A stretch of DNA of 64,000 bases from Petunia secreta. Taxonomy: Eukaryota; Streptophyta; Magnoliopsida; Solanales; Solanaceae. The stretch lies in assembly GCA_029990175.1 (NCBI GenBank), contig JARKIP010000003.1:1054001-1118000 (forward strand), given 5' to 3'. Below, one piece after another: positions 22,257-34,150 of the stretch. Both the position numbers and the translations under genes were made by a program. Position 1 is the first letter of the stretch. Each line of letters begins with the position of its first letter. A model generated the notes under the pieces. That model was not told the DNA's origin, did no database searches, and worked only from the letters and a program-made list of their open reading frames with translations.

Positions 22257-25200
22257 TTAATCTCGGCTAGGAGACGGAAGCTTCCAATAATTCCATGAAT
22301 TAAAATCCTCCTAGAAAAGTGAAAAAATTGTTTGATGACTGTAAGATGATTGAGGTTTGGAGAGAACATGTATATGTAATATATCAACATTTGACATGGT
22401 GACACATACTGACATACATCACTTAAAGACTTGATAACATATTGAACTCTCAAATAGGCACCCAAAATTACAAGGGCTTCAAAAGCAATACCCTCTGAGT
22501 AGTAATTGATCATTACCATATACCGAGAAAACAAACAAAAATAGAGGCTTTTCGTGTCATTGCCTAACAGTGTTCCAGATTTCAGAAAACTATCCTCCTT
22601 TCTCAAAGGAAATAATCATAAATCCTAATTGACAACTAACAAGTTTCTTCAGGAATGTCCTGGGATAACAAAATTAAATAGCGGGCCACCAAAATTTAGT
22701 ATTTCCTAAACTCCATAGCATCATGTAAACATTGTTTTGAAAGGGCAAAGTTGAGATATGCAAGCTCTAACTACCCTGAAATGATCAACGAAGCCCAAAT
22801 TGTCATGGGGGATAATAACACAAAGGTGAGACTTTTCCGCGAGTACTTCCTTGGGTTGTCTACACCGTACATCTCAAACATGGCATGAACTTCAAGACTG
22901 GGATATAACTAGCCCCTTCAAAACCTACATGTTTTTACTAGTGAATTTACTATGTAGGTGGAGTTTAGACTATAGTCTCCAAATAAAACAAACATGCTGA
23001 TTAAATAGACAAGCTAGCCAATTGTCAAAATGAACATAATGGTGAAAAAGCTCTGATGCTCTGCTTCAAGATAGCTAACTTCTATGCCCCAGATCACTTT
23101 GGAGAAGGATAACAGTGAAGCACAAGAATTGCAGACTTCTTTTTACTCTATCATGTGCTAATAGCCAATTATCATTATTCAGAACATGAAAAGCAAAGAA
23201 ATCCAACCTGCTCACTTGAGGACAAGGGTGGAAACATGTCATTGACGCAACCATGTATGTAGGTGTATGACTTTGTATTTATGTGGTGGTTCATAACAAT
23301 TTGACCCTGTGCATTATAGAAATACCATCAAAAACTCTAAGAAAGTTACTTGCCGAAAGGTCCTTAGTTGCTTCGACATACCTTTGGATCGATGGTGAAG
23401 ATTTTCCCTTCAGGTATCCCAACCTTGAGGTAGCTGAGCTTGTCAGTGTCTCTGTTTCCAAAACCAGCATAAAAGGGGTTCCTATCAGAAGGGAACAATG
23501 CCTTGACATCCTGCAGATTTCAAAAGCTAAAAGTTCATTATCGGCATTTGTTGCCAAAGCTAGATGACATAAGATAAAGTGCTGAAAATTAGCTACTACA
23601 AAATCTACAGTGGCCCGTACTTTAGATACTCCCTGCCCTAACAAAGTCACAGACATTATTATTCCAAGAGAAAACCCATGCTAAATAGGAAAAAAACACC
23701 AAAAAGTAAAACCATTGCCGCATTTATCATTGAAGACTATTTCACTCTGAGTTATAGTTTCGAGCTTTCTCTTATTAACCATTATATCCATCTTGCAATT
23801 TTTATTCCATTAGCTACACCTTCGATGTTCCTGCACGGCCATATTTTGAGCGTGGCAAAACCAAACAACCCAACTTCTCATCTACCTTAAGCAGGAGTAA
23901 GATCCATTAAATGGTACTTTTCTATGTCCAAATTTCATTGTATCAAATGTCCACACTTCTAAATTGGAGCATTTGGGACTTCCACATGTATCAAACAGGG
24001 AGTTTTCCTGCAGTTAAACTAAGAAGCACCAAATAACCATTTGTTCTCTCACTCATGTTTAATAAAAATCTCAGTGCGTAACTCCCTTAAGATTGCAGAA
24101 AAGAAAAGATTATACAACATGGATGTAAATCATCTTTATTCCATTAAACAACAAAAACCACTCTACAGATGCAGATCATCACAAGGTTGAAGCAATAGTC
24201 CCAAAGCCCCGCCAGCCTCACGGCTTTTGCAGACATGAATAACTTCTTTGCTTAAAATGCTAAAAATACTATTAGGAGAAAAAGTAAATATGAATCAAGA
24301 AACTGACCTGTAAGCAAGTAATTTTGAATTCATGGGGAGATCTTTTAACCACTGCAAAAGGTAAAAAGGAGATGCACCTCTCATCATAATATGTGCAAAA
24401 TTGAAGCGCTTCTTCGGGAAGAATTTAATAACAAACTACTGAATGCTGCAGGAAACGCAGAATAAAATAGCACATTTCCTTTAAACTCATACACAGAAGC
24501 ATAATGTCTTTCAAATTCTAAATGCATGTTGCTGTTAATACAGTTTGAGGCAACAATCCTTCCTTTTTTATGCAGGGTTAAATAGGGTATCTATGGCAGG
24601 ATAATTGCAAACAATTAAAGATTAAAAAGGAGGACGTAAGAACAGGAGACTGCAAGAACAGTCGGTGAATATCATATGACGGATACTAAAAGACTTCCAG
24701 CCATCGATACCATTTTCACTGGAGTAGATAATTTCAACCATCAAAATAGTTGTTCTCTCTTCAGGATTAAGTTCCATGTTCAACTACACTTAAACCAAAG
24801 ATCAAGCTAATAAAATGGGAGCAGCAATCGGGCAAGCCTGACACATGTTAAATTATGAGGTAGCAAGATTGAGGTTACAATGCAAAAATATTCAACATAG
24901 AGGAGTAGAAGCAAAAAGTTAGCACCGACAACAGCTTACTTCTCCTTCCACGATTTCTCTGCATCCCCAGTTGAATATTTATTAAAGGATAGAATACAAC
25001 ATGATATGTATAAATTATTTACACAAGAAAAAAACTTTTTTTGCCAGGCCACAGCTCATATCAGGTTTTAGTGTACCCTTATGTTAGATATTCTTGTTTT
25101 GTTCTACTAATCATGATTCATGAAAATGGACATAAAGAGGAAACACTTCACGAAATAAAGAAAGGAAAAGCCAGTAACCTTCTCGAAATAGAGAACGAAA

Positions 25201-27616
25201 AAGTCCATCAGGCGATGTAAGAACAGGTCCTTCCGGTAGTCCCTTTCCATCCTGCAATTATGAAAAATACAAAAAGTCAGATTACTTGATGAGGAGAACA
25301 AAGAAGTGTGATTACTTAAAACAAACTTACTTTTCATCAAAATACCTGCATAAGTTTAAACAAAAATTGTCTAGTGATATAGGCCTGTGAAATAGACCGT
25401 GCACTTTGGAAAAGCAACTGATAGCCGTTCTCCTGCACCAAGAGAACTACATCATGCATTCTTATCCTACTATCATACAAAAACTAAAATATATTTACAT
25501 AGAAGAAATGTAGAGACATTTCGACCTTTAGCAAACATAGAAAAAGGGGAAGCATATTCACACATAAGAGAACATCCTTGAACTAAAGACTTGGATTAGT
25601 GACCATTTAGCTGCCAGAACTATGAAATTGGCATCTTTCCATATCACAGTTCGTCTGCATAAATCTGAAAAAAGGGGGGAAGAGAAAATGAATTAAGTCT
25701 AAAACCTTGATAGCCGAAAAGAGATGTGCAACGCCTGTCTGTGACCAATCCACCCCAACCAAAGGCATGACCTGTCCTAGAACATCAGATCTGTTTAATT
25801 GAGAAAAATAGTGCATATCAGACAGGCACAAGGAAAAAGTATTGTTTAAATTGCTTATCATATATCACCAACTCAAACAGAAGTCTAGCATTCTTGTTCA
25901 CAAAGTTGTTCACTAAGGAACCAAGAAGGCTAAACAACAGATGTTCAACGAGGAGAAACGGAAACCAGTATATAAAATTTTAGCCCAAGAGCTTCACTGT
26001 AACAAGTTCTGACTATATAAACCAATTTTGTCACTTGTTTCAATATATAGTCTCAGGTACTAGATATTTCCAGGGAAAACTTTTCCGTGTATCACATAAG
26101 TACCAACTGTTAATAGACTTGGAATTGGTAAATATTCAATGATGTACATGTCAAAGCTTGTAATACTGATTTGCCTTAGGATTAAGAATCTCCTAATCCT
26201 GCAAAGGATGAACCTAGAACTGAAGTCTTAGACAACAAAAGGTTCATTGTCAGCTTGAGTTTAGAAATAGTTTATGACTGGAGTAACCTAGTGTGCAGTA
26301 CGTGACATGAATGTGAAGGAGGTTTTTCAGCACAGATTCTCGTATTTTTTAATTCAGTTCTGGTTATGTTGCCACTCTATGTGACATTCAAGGGACAAAG
26401 TCAACAGTACATTTGGAAGGACTCTCCGTGTTTGGGCTTCAAACTGCATCTTGTATGTTCCCTTTTGAAAGCACAAAGATAAAACCTAAAAAGTACCAAA
26501 AATGACAGATCATATCTAACTTTGGACCCACTTTCCTCTACAATAAATTTGATATCAACTCCTCTCAATATCCCGCGCAAACTAATAAAGTCTAATCAGG
26601 AACTGGGATACTGGACTCGTGTTTTCAACAATTTTAACTGAATTACGGTTGGTTCATCAATTGCACACACCTCCTTGCTTCTAAGCATTCGTGCATGGAA
26701 GTGAATCACAAAGTTAACTACATGAAGACAGCAATTTAGAGCTAAAGGGCCGTACTTAACAAAGTTGATGCTGAGATATGAGGTTCATGTAACAGATAAA
26801 AGTTGACAAATAGATATCGATTAACCATCAACACTCCCTTTTCACTAATCAAAAGCCAAAATTGTCCTCTCTGCAGGCCTATTGTTCTGTCTCTATCTTC
26901 TACTTTAGTCATAAAGAATGTCCTTAGCAACTCTTTTGAACTATTTTGTTTAAAAAATGAACAACAGAATACACAACAGCAAGCTCGTAGAGAAGACAAT
27001 AGCACCAACGTTCTATAGCAGAAAAATAAATCAATTTTACCTAGTAATTGTTCCATCAACATCAGAGACTACAATATTTGTGTCCCATCTCCACAAATAT
27101 ATACATGCATCAACCTGCAGCGCATGTATGTCAAACTAATTATCAGCAAGCATTTGCATATGCACGCACTAGTTAATTAATAGTAAGAAAAGACTCAAAA
27201 ACCAATGCAAGATGTAATGAAAACAATTCTTAGCAAATGACCTGTTGATTCGAGCATGTGAATACGACTATATTCTTTCCTTCCTTCAGATTCAAAGTAG
27301 CCAACTCTTCAGATGTCCGAGTAATTAAAGAACCTCCGTCTTCCCTATCCTGTTCCCTTAGAAAGTATGCTTGCCCTCTACTATCTAAATTCATACGGAA
27401 GCCCGATTCAACACCATTGACACTGACATCAATCAACGTTTCATTTGGCTTCAAAACCCCTTTCCCAAATTTAACATACCATGGAGAGGATTTCAAACTC
27501 CCATCTGGCTGCTTCACCACAATGATATCCACAGCACCACCAAATGGATTCAAGTTCCCGGAAACATTACGTACGCCTCTACCTATGTAGCAACCTATTC
27601 TCCCCACAGTATTCAT
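22257..27616 (-). CDS. Mini-lipin: N-Lip fused to C-Lip phosphatidate phosphatase, 339 aa
   Basis: Nine exons with GT-AG introns can be read: 27616-27242, 27114-27041, 25790-25706, 25432-25346, 25251-25179, 24351-24308, 23510-23382, 23306-23208 and 22310-22257. They total 1,020 bp and give 339 residues without stops or phase errors. Residues 1-97 are the N-Lip domain (FGGAVDIIVV, SPWYVKF, NGVESGF). After a short ITR bridge, TSEELATLNLKEGKNIVVFT leads into the HAD-type C-Lip domain with catalytic DVDGT (D143, D145), SAR in exon 4 and GFGNRDTD in exon 7. The C-terminus keeps NYWKLP. Family members dephosphorylate phosphatidate to diacylglycerol, Mg-dependently, at the ER surface. Compared with the neighbouring copy it lacks residues 100-752, two residues (FQ) in N-Lip and about five (TAMLG region) before the catalytic domain, and has FQSARS for FLSARA. 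Activity is therefore unproven, but about 80% identity in C-Lip with no lesion argues for past constraint. Confidence 0.85.
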
Positions 27617-28260
27617 TCTCAGTATACCAAAATCTGCCAACCTTCCACTTTACAGAGTCTTATTTCCGCATACAACACAACAACTTATCTGTCCCAAACA
27701 AGTTGAGGTCAGCTATATGAATTCATCGAGATTGTATTTTTCAGCTCATGTGCTATAACGCATCCATTCCCTCGAGTAAATCTTTAGATCTTCCCCACAA
27801 ATATCCAAATAAGTCGACGTCAGCTATATGAATCCTTGCTAACCACGTTACGATCTTATAGCAGCATGACAAATCAAAAATCCCAATTCATCAAGATTGC
27901 CTCTTTTTAGGTCATATGCTATAATTCATTATACCCTCAATTAAACCTTTAAATCTTTCCCACAAAATATCCAATTTTAACAACAATTATTATGAAAGAA
28001 CATTAATTGATCAGAATTCAAAGAATAATCAAGAAAAGAAACTGTATTTCTTGAAAAAGGCATACAAAGGTGAACATATATTACAAAAATACACAATTTG
28101 CTAAAACCCCACCAAATTAAACAAAAACAACAGCAATGAAATGGTGCGAGGAATTAGCAAATGAAGAAAAGCAAAAACTAAAAATGAAATAACCGCCAAG
28201 ACTGAACGTTGAAGAAATCTTTTTGTTTACTTTTTAATTTTGACATAGTCCAAAATCCAA
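27617..28260 (-). promoter_or_regulatory. 5' flank/leader of the mini-lipin copy
   Basis: Upstream of the ATG lie two diverged copies of a roughly 120-bp segment that contains GTCAGCTATATGAAT (27,708 and 27,819) and TTCCCCACAAATATCC-like words. A 26-bp block at 28,189-28,214 (ATAACCGCCAAGACTGAA core) matches 42,307-42,332 upstream of the full-length copy. It lies a similar distance from the ATG and may belong to the transcription start/5' leader. Homology with the other copy ends near 28,255. Confidence 0.45.
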
Positions 28261-29027
28261 ATAATGGAACCGCCAAATTGTCTAATAGTGTATACTAATA
28301 TTTTTAATGATGATGTAGACTTACTATTTACGCAAATGAAGAATATGTTGACCCATGATTTAGTTTTATTTTTGACATAATCTACCTGACTTTTTATGAT
28401 GACTGTGATAGTCCACTTATTTATGGTTAGAAAGTTACTGTACGATCATGTTATAAGTAGGATGTCAATTGTTCGGTTCAGTTTATTTTGATAATTTTGT
28501 ATTATATCAATTTTTTATTACTTTAATATGTATAATTAAAATTAAAATTTTATAATTGTTCCAATCATCTCAATTTCTATTATCGGTACAGTTCGGTTTA
28601 TTTTCATTTTTTTTTTAATATCGTCTAAAACTAGCCCACAAAAAAAAGAAAAAAAATAATAATGATAAACTCGCATACAATTGAACAAATTATATCACTT
28701 TATTTATAAAACTCATATACTCTAGTAGCCAAATCAAAATATTGGTTTCATCTTAATTAAATGATTTCATATTTTAGTCGAATATTTGACTATGTCTGAA
28801 AGATGTTCATTAGCAATATCGGGGTGAGAAGCATTTTGAAGTACCAAATCACAAGACACCATTTTAAGAGGGTGGATACAAATTCATAAGCAAAATAAGT
28901 TACATTATACCAAATTTTTTTTTTTAAGTAAAGGTTACTAAGCATGTGGCTTTGTGGCTAATTTTATTAATAATAAAGTCTTATAAAAAAATGCTAAAGT
29001 AATATATAGTAAAAATTTCGCCCAGCA
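28261..29027. other. AT-rich intergenic DNA
   Basis: No gene is recognisable. A short stretch near 28,470-28,590 has the GTTCGGTT words typical of decayed hAT-like elements. Confidence 0.5.
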
Positions 29028-29430
29028 GCCACTTTTAACACTGGTATTTAGTTTGAGGCCACTATTTTCTTTGGTCTTACGCTAGAGGCCACTTTTGGGC
29101 CTTTACTAAATAAATGTTGACTTAAGTTCTGATAGTTGACTGAAGTTCAGTCCATACGGCCCCTGGACTGAAGTTCCATCTCTTAAGGACTGAACTTTCA
29201 GTCCATATGGCCATGGACTGAACTTCAGTCCATGGCCATGGACTGAAGTTCCATCTTAAGGACTGGACTGAACTTCAGTCCATATGGCCGTGGATTGAAG
29301 TTCAATCTTTAAGGACTGAACTTCAATCCGGCCTCTGGACTGAAGTTCTATCTCTTTAAGCAAAAGTGGCCACAAACTAAATATTTTGGTATTAGTGGCC
29401 TGTGCCCAAAGACCAGTGGCAAAAGTGGCC
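29028..29430. mobile_element. MITE with GCCACTTTT ends and internal palindromes
   Basis: The ends are imperfect inverted repeats of about 70 bp, starting GCCACTTTT and ending AAAAGTGGC. The interior is built from alternating GGACTGAAGTTCAGTCC-type words, each itself a dyad, including a perfect 32-bp palindrome centred on CCATGGCCATGG (29,220-29,251). There is no coding capacity. A related element lies at 44,360-44,648. Confidence 0.7.
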
Positions 29431-30205
29431 TTTCGTGCACTTAAGCCTAATATATATCTAACCTATAACATGTACTATTTTTCGTTATTATACGGGTCAT
29501 TTACAGAAATACCCACTAAACCCATTTTATTTATCTGATCTACCCACAACTATGGTATTTACCCCAAATATCCACGTATTATCTACCAGACATATCCATT
29601 TACACCAACCCTACTAGACAATCATAGAAAACCCTAAAAATATCCCCTTCACATACACCCTTCACATACAGGAACCTTTTTCTCCAAAAAAAGTTACCCA
29701 TTTTCATATACGCATTCTTCCTTTTTTTCACCCATTTTTTCATATCAACCTTCTTCCCTTCAGGCAAACCTTCTTCTCACTCCTAAAATCATATTATATT
29801 TTATCTTTTACCCATCTTTTAATTTTTCTGAAAAATATCTCATTTGGCATAAAAGTTGAAGTTTCATCTTGTAGATTTCGTAGACTCTAGTCAACAAGAG
29901 CAAAAAATGGTAACCGCTTTTATATGTTACAACTACAAAAATGGATGTTTATGTTCCATGGACAGAGTACAAAAAATTAAAGTGTTGCTAGTTGGTGTTG
30001 TTGACATACCAGGGGAAGATCTTATTGAATTCTTCTTCTTCGGTTTTGATAATTTAATTTCTTTTTTCTTCTAATTTTTTTCATCAATTTAAAATTCTAA
30101 TGAAAGTGGATGATTAGAAAAAGTGTACACTTTTGATTCATTTCTCATAGAAGTATCTCATAAAGTCATACAAGTGAATAAGAGAGTATACCATAAAGGT
30201 ATATA

Positions 30206-30760
30206 GTGGATCTCCTAATTTATGCATGTACACTTTTGGATAGAAGTACACAATACATGTTACATAGAAAAAATAGAGGGTATACTATAAAGGTATACAA
30301 TGTAAAGTACCCACACTCCCACTTAATTTATGCATGTATAATTTTTTTTATAAAAGTATACCATGAAGGTATACAGTGGAATAGGGAGTATACTATAAAG
30401 GTATGCAATGAAGCTGTAATCTATCCCCTTAATTTATGAATGTACAATTTGGATATAAGTATACCATGAAGGTATACAGTGAAAAGAGTATATAGTGGAA
30501 TTTTGAATATACCATGAAGTTATATAGTGGAAAAAAGAGTATACCGTAAAGGTGTACAGTGAAATTATAACTCACCCCGTAATTTATGTATATACAATTT
30601 TGAATATAAATATACCATGAAGGTATACAATCGAAAGAGAGTATAACATAAAGGTATATCGTAAAATTGTAACCCCACTCCACCTTATTTATTTATGTAT
30701 AATTGTGAATAGAATTATCTCATAAAAGTTTACATTAGAATAAAGAGTATGTAATAAAGG
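30206..30760. repeat. 105-150 bp tandem repeat in the Mutator-like element
   Basis: Five diverged units begin with AATTTATGCATGTACAATTT or variants near 30,216, 30,325, 30,431, 30,582 and 30,689. Each contains TATACCATGAAGGTATACAG or close variants, which are themselves GTATAC-centred dyads. Confidence 0.75.
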
Positions 30761-30922
30761 TACACAATGAAATTGTTACTGAACTTTTAATTTAACAGTA
30801 GAAGCTTACTAGGAGTGAGAATTATTTTAAACACTATATACATTTTTGGTATACCATATACTCATTTAGTATATCTTTTCGTGTTTGGATTAAAGAGTGA
30901 GTTAAAGTATGTTCTAATAAAT

Positions 30923-31570
30923 CCAAACACGAAGAGGTATACTAAAAGAGTATACAATAATAAAATTCAAAATATTTATTTGTTTGATTGCAGTTCACAC
31001 TTTGATTCAGATATAAAATGGTGTACACTAAAGGAGTATACAAATCCAGTTAAAGCATATTGTTGTAGTAAAGTGTATAATATAGCAGTATACTATTACA
31101 GTATACAGTTGAATTAAGTATACAAGTAGTAAATTTTATACTATAGCAGTATAAAATTATACTATACAGTTGAAGTATACAAGTAGTAAACTCTATGCAA
31201 TAGCAGTATACTATTACGATATATTGTTGAAGTATGTTGTAGTAAACCAAACACGAAGACGTATACTAAAAGAGTATAAAATAATAAAATTCAAAATATT
31301 TATTTGTTTGATAGCAATTCACACTTCGATTTAAATATAAAATGGTGTATACTAAAGGAGTATACAAATCCAGTTAAAATATACCGTTGTAGTAAAATAT
31401 ATAATATAACAGTATACTATTACAATATACAGTTGAATTAAGTATACAAGTAATAAATTTTATACTATTATAATATACAGTTGAAGTATACAAGCAGTAA
31501 ACTCTATGCTATAGCCGTACACTATTGCAATATAAAGTTGAAGTATGTCGAAGTATGTATAGCAGTATAC
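30923..31570. repeat. 324-bp direct duplication in the Mutator-like element
   Basis: Units start at 30,923 and 31,247 with CCAAACACGAAGA and run in parallel through CAAAATATTTATTTGTTTGA and AAGGAGTATACAAATCCAG. A weaker third partial copy is visible near 31,824. Confidence 0.8.
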
Positions 31571-32056
31571 TATTTCAGTAAACTATGACAAATCTACTAT
31601 TGTAGTATATAGTTAAAGTATACATGTAGTCAACTGTATACTATAGCAGTATATTATTATAATAAATTGTAATAGTATATTATTATAGTATACTGTTTAA
31701 TTATGCAACTTTTTTTTTCTTTGATTTGCAGCACTTCAAACCCCTCAAATTAACTCCAAATAAGACCAAAGTTTAGCTTTAAAGTTCCAAAATAATAGAG
31801 AACATATTTTACAACACCCACTTTGAAAACATATATTTGTTTGATAGCAGACCACATGCCTCAATCTAGACATAAAATTGTATACAAAAATAGTAGTATA
31901 CAGTTTTCCAAATGGTATATGAATTGAAAAAATACATTTTCGATAGGAACTAACACCCTGTGTTCATTGTATATTATATCTGTATACTATTACAGTAGAC
32001 TGAATACCATAGAAGTATATTGTTGCGATATATAATTTAGACAGTACTTCTTTGAT

Positions 32057-32400
32057 TTTGCTTCAAGCTCAACAATGGTGGGTATTCAAAAATAATCTCA
32101 CAAACACCTCAAATCAACTCCAAATGCGATCAAAATTTGATATGAACTTCCTCAAGGTACTAGAAGTAATATTCTTCAACACCCACTTTAAATCAAACAA
32201 CAAATAAAAAAAATCAAAATTTCATATTCAAGAGCTTCAAGTTCAACAATGGTGGGTATTAAAAAATCATCTCCCAAACATCTCAAATCAATTTCAAATA
32301 CGATAAAAGTTTAATATGAACTTTTCCAAGGTACCAGAAATAATATTTTGTGACACCCACTTCAAATCAAGCAACAATTTTTCAAGTTGAAAATTGAATC
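32057..32400. repeat. About 180-bp direct duplication in the Mutator-like element
   Basis: Two copies start with CTTCAAGCTCAACAATGGTG and CTTCAAGTTCAACAATGGTG (32,057 and 32,237), each continuing to an ACACCCACTT block. A third, weaker relative lies near 31,730-31,820. Confidence 0.75.
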
Positions 32401-32861
32401 TTAAAAAACACTACACCTTAAAGGCTAATCTCATCAGCAAAACACCAAAATAGTGGATAAATACTACAAATATAAGATTTGAGTAGTTAATGATGAAATT
32501 AAAGGTTAATAGTGAAGAAGAAATAAATTTATTAGGTTGGTGAATTAGTAAGATGGAGAGAGAAAGAGAGAACTAAAAAGAACAACAAATGTTTCTTATC
32601 ATAAAATTAGAGAATTTGGATGACAGATCAAGGGAATGGGAAGCTAGAGTTGGGGAGTGAAGAAGTTGGATAGAGAGACTGAAAAAAAGAGACGTGAGTT
32701 AAGATTTTGGGGGATGGGAAATGGTGAGTTTAGGGGAAAATGGAAAAATAGGTAGAAGATGTAATTATTATCGAATTTATGGGTATAGAAAAATGGCATG
32801 GGTAGGTCGGGTAATTATTATGAGATGTATGGGTATAGAGCGTAAATTACCTTTATTATAC

Positions 32862-33430
32862 ACCTCTCTATGAGTTGAGCATATAGTACTAATACCATCA
32901 TTAATTTAAATAGTACTCAACAAAGTAAAGAACTAAGGCTAGATAAAAAGTTGTAAAGTATAAATTACATAGTGTACTAAATTGCTTCTAACTAAATTCT
33001 ATTATACCAAATATTGAATTTACTGATCCATCAAATCGTGTAAGTAACCAATGAAGAATGTGTTATGTAAAATTGCTTATACAGTTATTAATAACGAAAT
33101 GACTATTAGGTGATTACTAAAACAAATTGTTAAACATAAAGTACTTGCTTTAAAGGTCATATTTGATCTATAATAGTTTAATTCCACCATTTCTAATATA
33201 TGTTTTCTTAGCCAACATTTTATCTGCATAACATAATTAATTAATACAATATTATTTGATACCGCCAAGTGCCAACCGAAAAGATAGATGCACTAAATAT
33301 TGTTTTTCTTATGCAGCAACTAAATTATTGATTTACCATATATACTCAATCTTCTCTCAAGAGAAACAACATACCAGTCATATCCTATAAGTGGCTCTAG
33401 GAGCGTGAAGCGTAGGCAAGACCTTTTCTC
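32862..33430. other. AT-rich intergenic DNA
   Basis: No gene or clear repeat is seen. It leads into the 3' flank of the full-length PAH gene. Confidence 0.5.
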
Positions 33431-34150
33431 GAATAGACTGCTCTTTTTGTTCTTAAGATGGATATATTCTTGGCAGAATCAGTTTCAAATACTAGTTGGT
33501 ACTTGAAGGCTTCTAAAAGAAAATTTACTTCAAATGCAAGTAATATACTTTGCTATATGTCATTCAAAGATGTATGCATCATTAGCATCACACTCTCCAG
33601 TCAATACATAGGTGAAAAACTGCTTCTCATATAATAACAGTTTACCATAACAAATCTGTTCATTACAAACCAAAGATTCTATAAATGACCAAACTACAAA
33701 ATACATAAATATACTACAACAATTTACAAAGTTCTCAACTTGTCCTGAAGGAGGAGTGACGTGGAACATATTTGTATTTTCCTCCTATAATTATGTATAT
33801 ACAGCAAATCGGCTAGCCTCTGATTGATGAGTAGAAAATCAGAAAATTGAGTACGCCATATCTCTTCCAGGAGTACAATAGTCACTTCCAATGCGCAATA
33901 TACAGTTACAGTGGGCCTGTCTGTGGTTCAGTCAAACATGTGTATTTTGGTATGGTCTCATTAGCCTTTTACTGCAGAAAAAGGAAAAAGAAAAAAGAGT
34001 AAAACCATACACATTAGACCACAGATCGTGTTTTGGATCCGCTCTTACTTCTAAGTTAGAGTGTAAATAACAGTTACCTGAATCATTCCATGGCCGTGGG
34101 AATACCACCCCTGAATCTCAAAAAAATAGTTCAGGATGGACTGCTTATCT

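Larger units (their letters stand above)
29494..32852. mobile_element. Non-autonomous Mutator-like element, 3.36 kb
   Basis: The left end GGGTCATTTAC and the right end GTAAATTACCT form short inverted termini, and similarity continues through CCCA-containing words further in. TTATTATAC flanks both ends (29,485-29,493 and 32,853-32,861), a perfect 9-bp target duplication as made by Mutator-superfamily transposases. No transposase frame is present. The interior is three families of direct repeats rich in GTATAC words. It lies between the two PAH copies and does not interrupt either. Confidence 0.7.

Noticed and set aside
21869..22606. A 245-codon minus-strand frame over the end of the mini-lipin
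   Set aside because: It overlaps the last exon in a different frame and covers intron and 3' flank; no domain is seen.
31050..31250. Tyr/Ile-rich frames in the Mutator-like element
   Set aside because: They are translations of GTATAC-type repeats without family resemblance.
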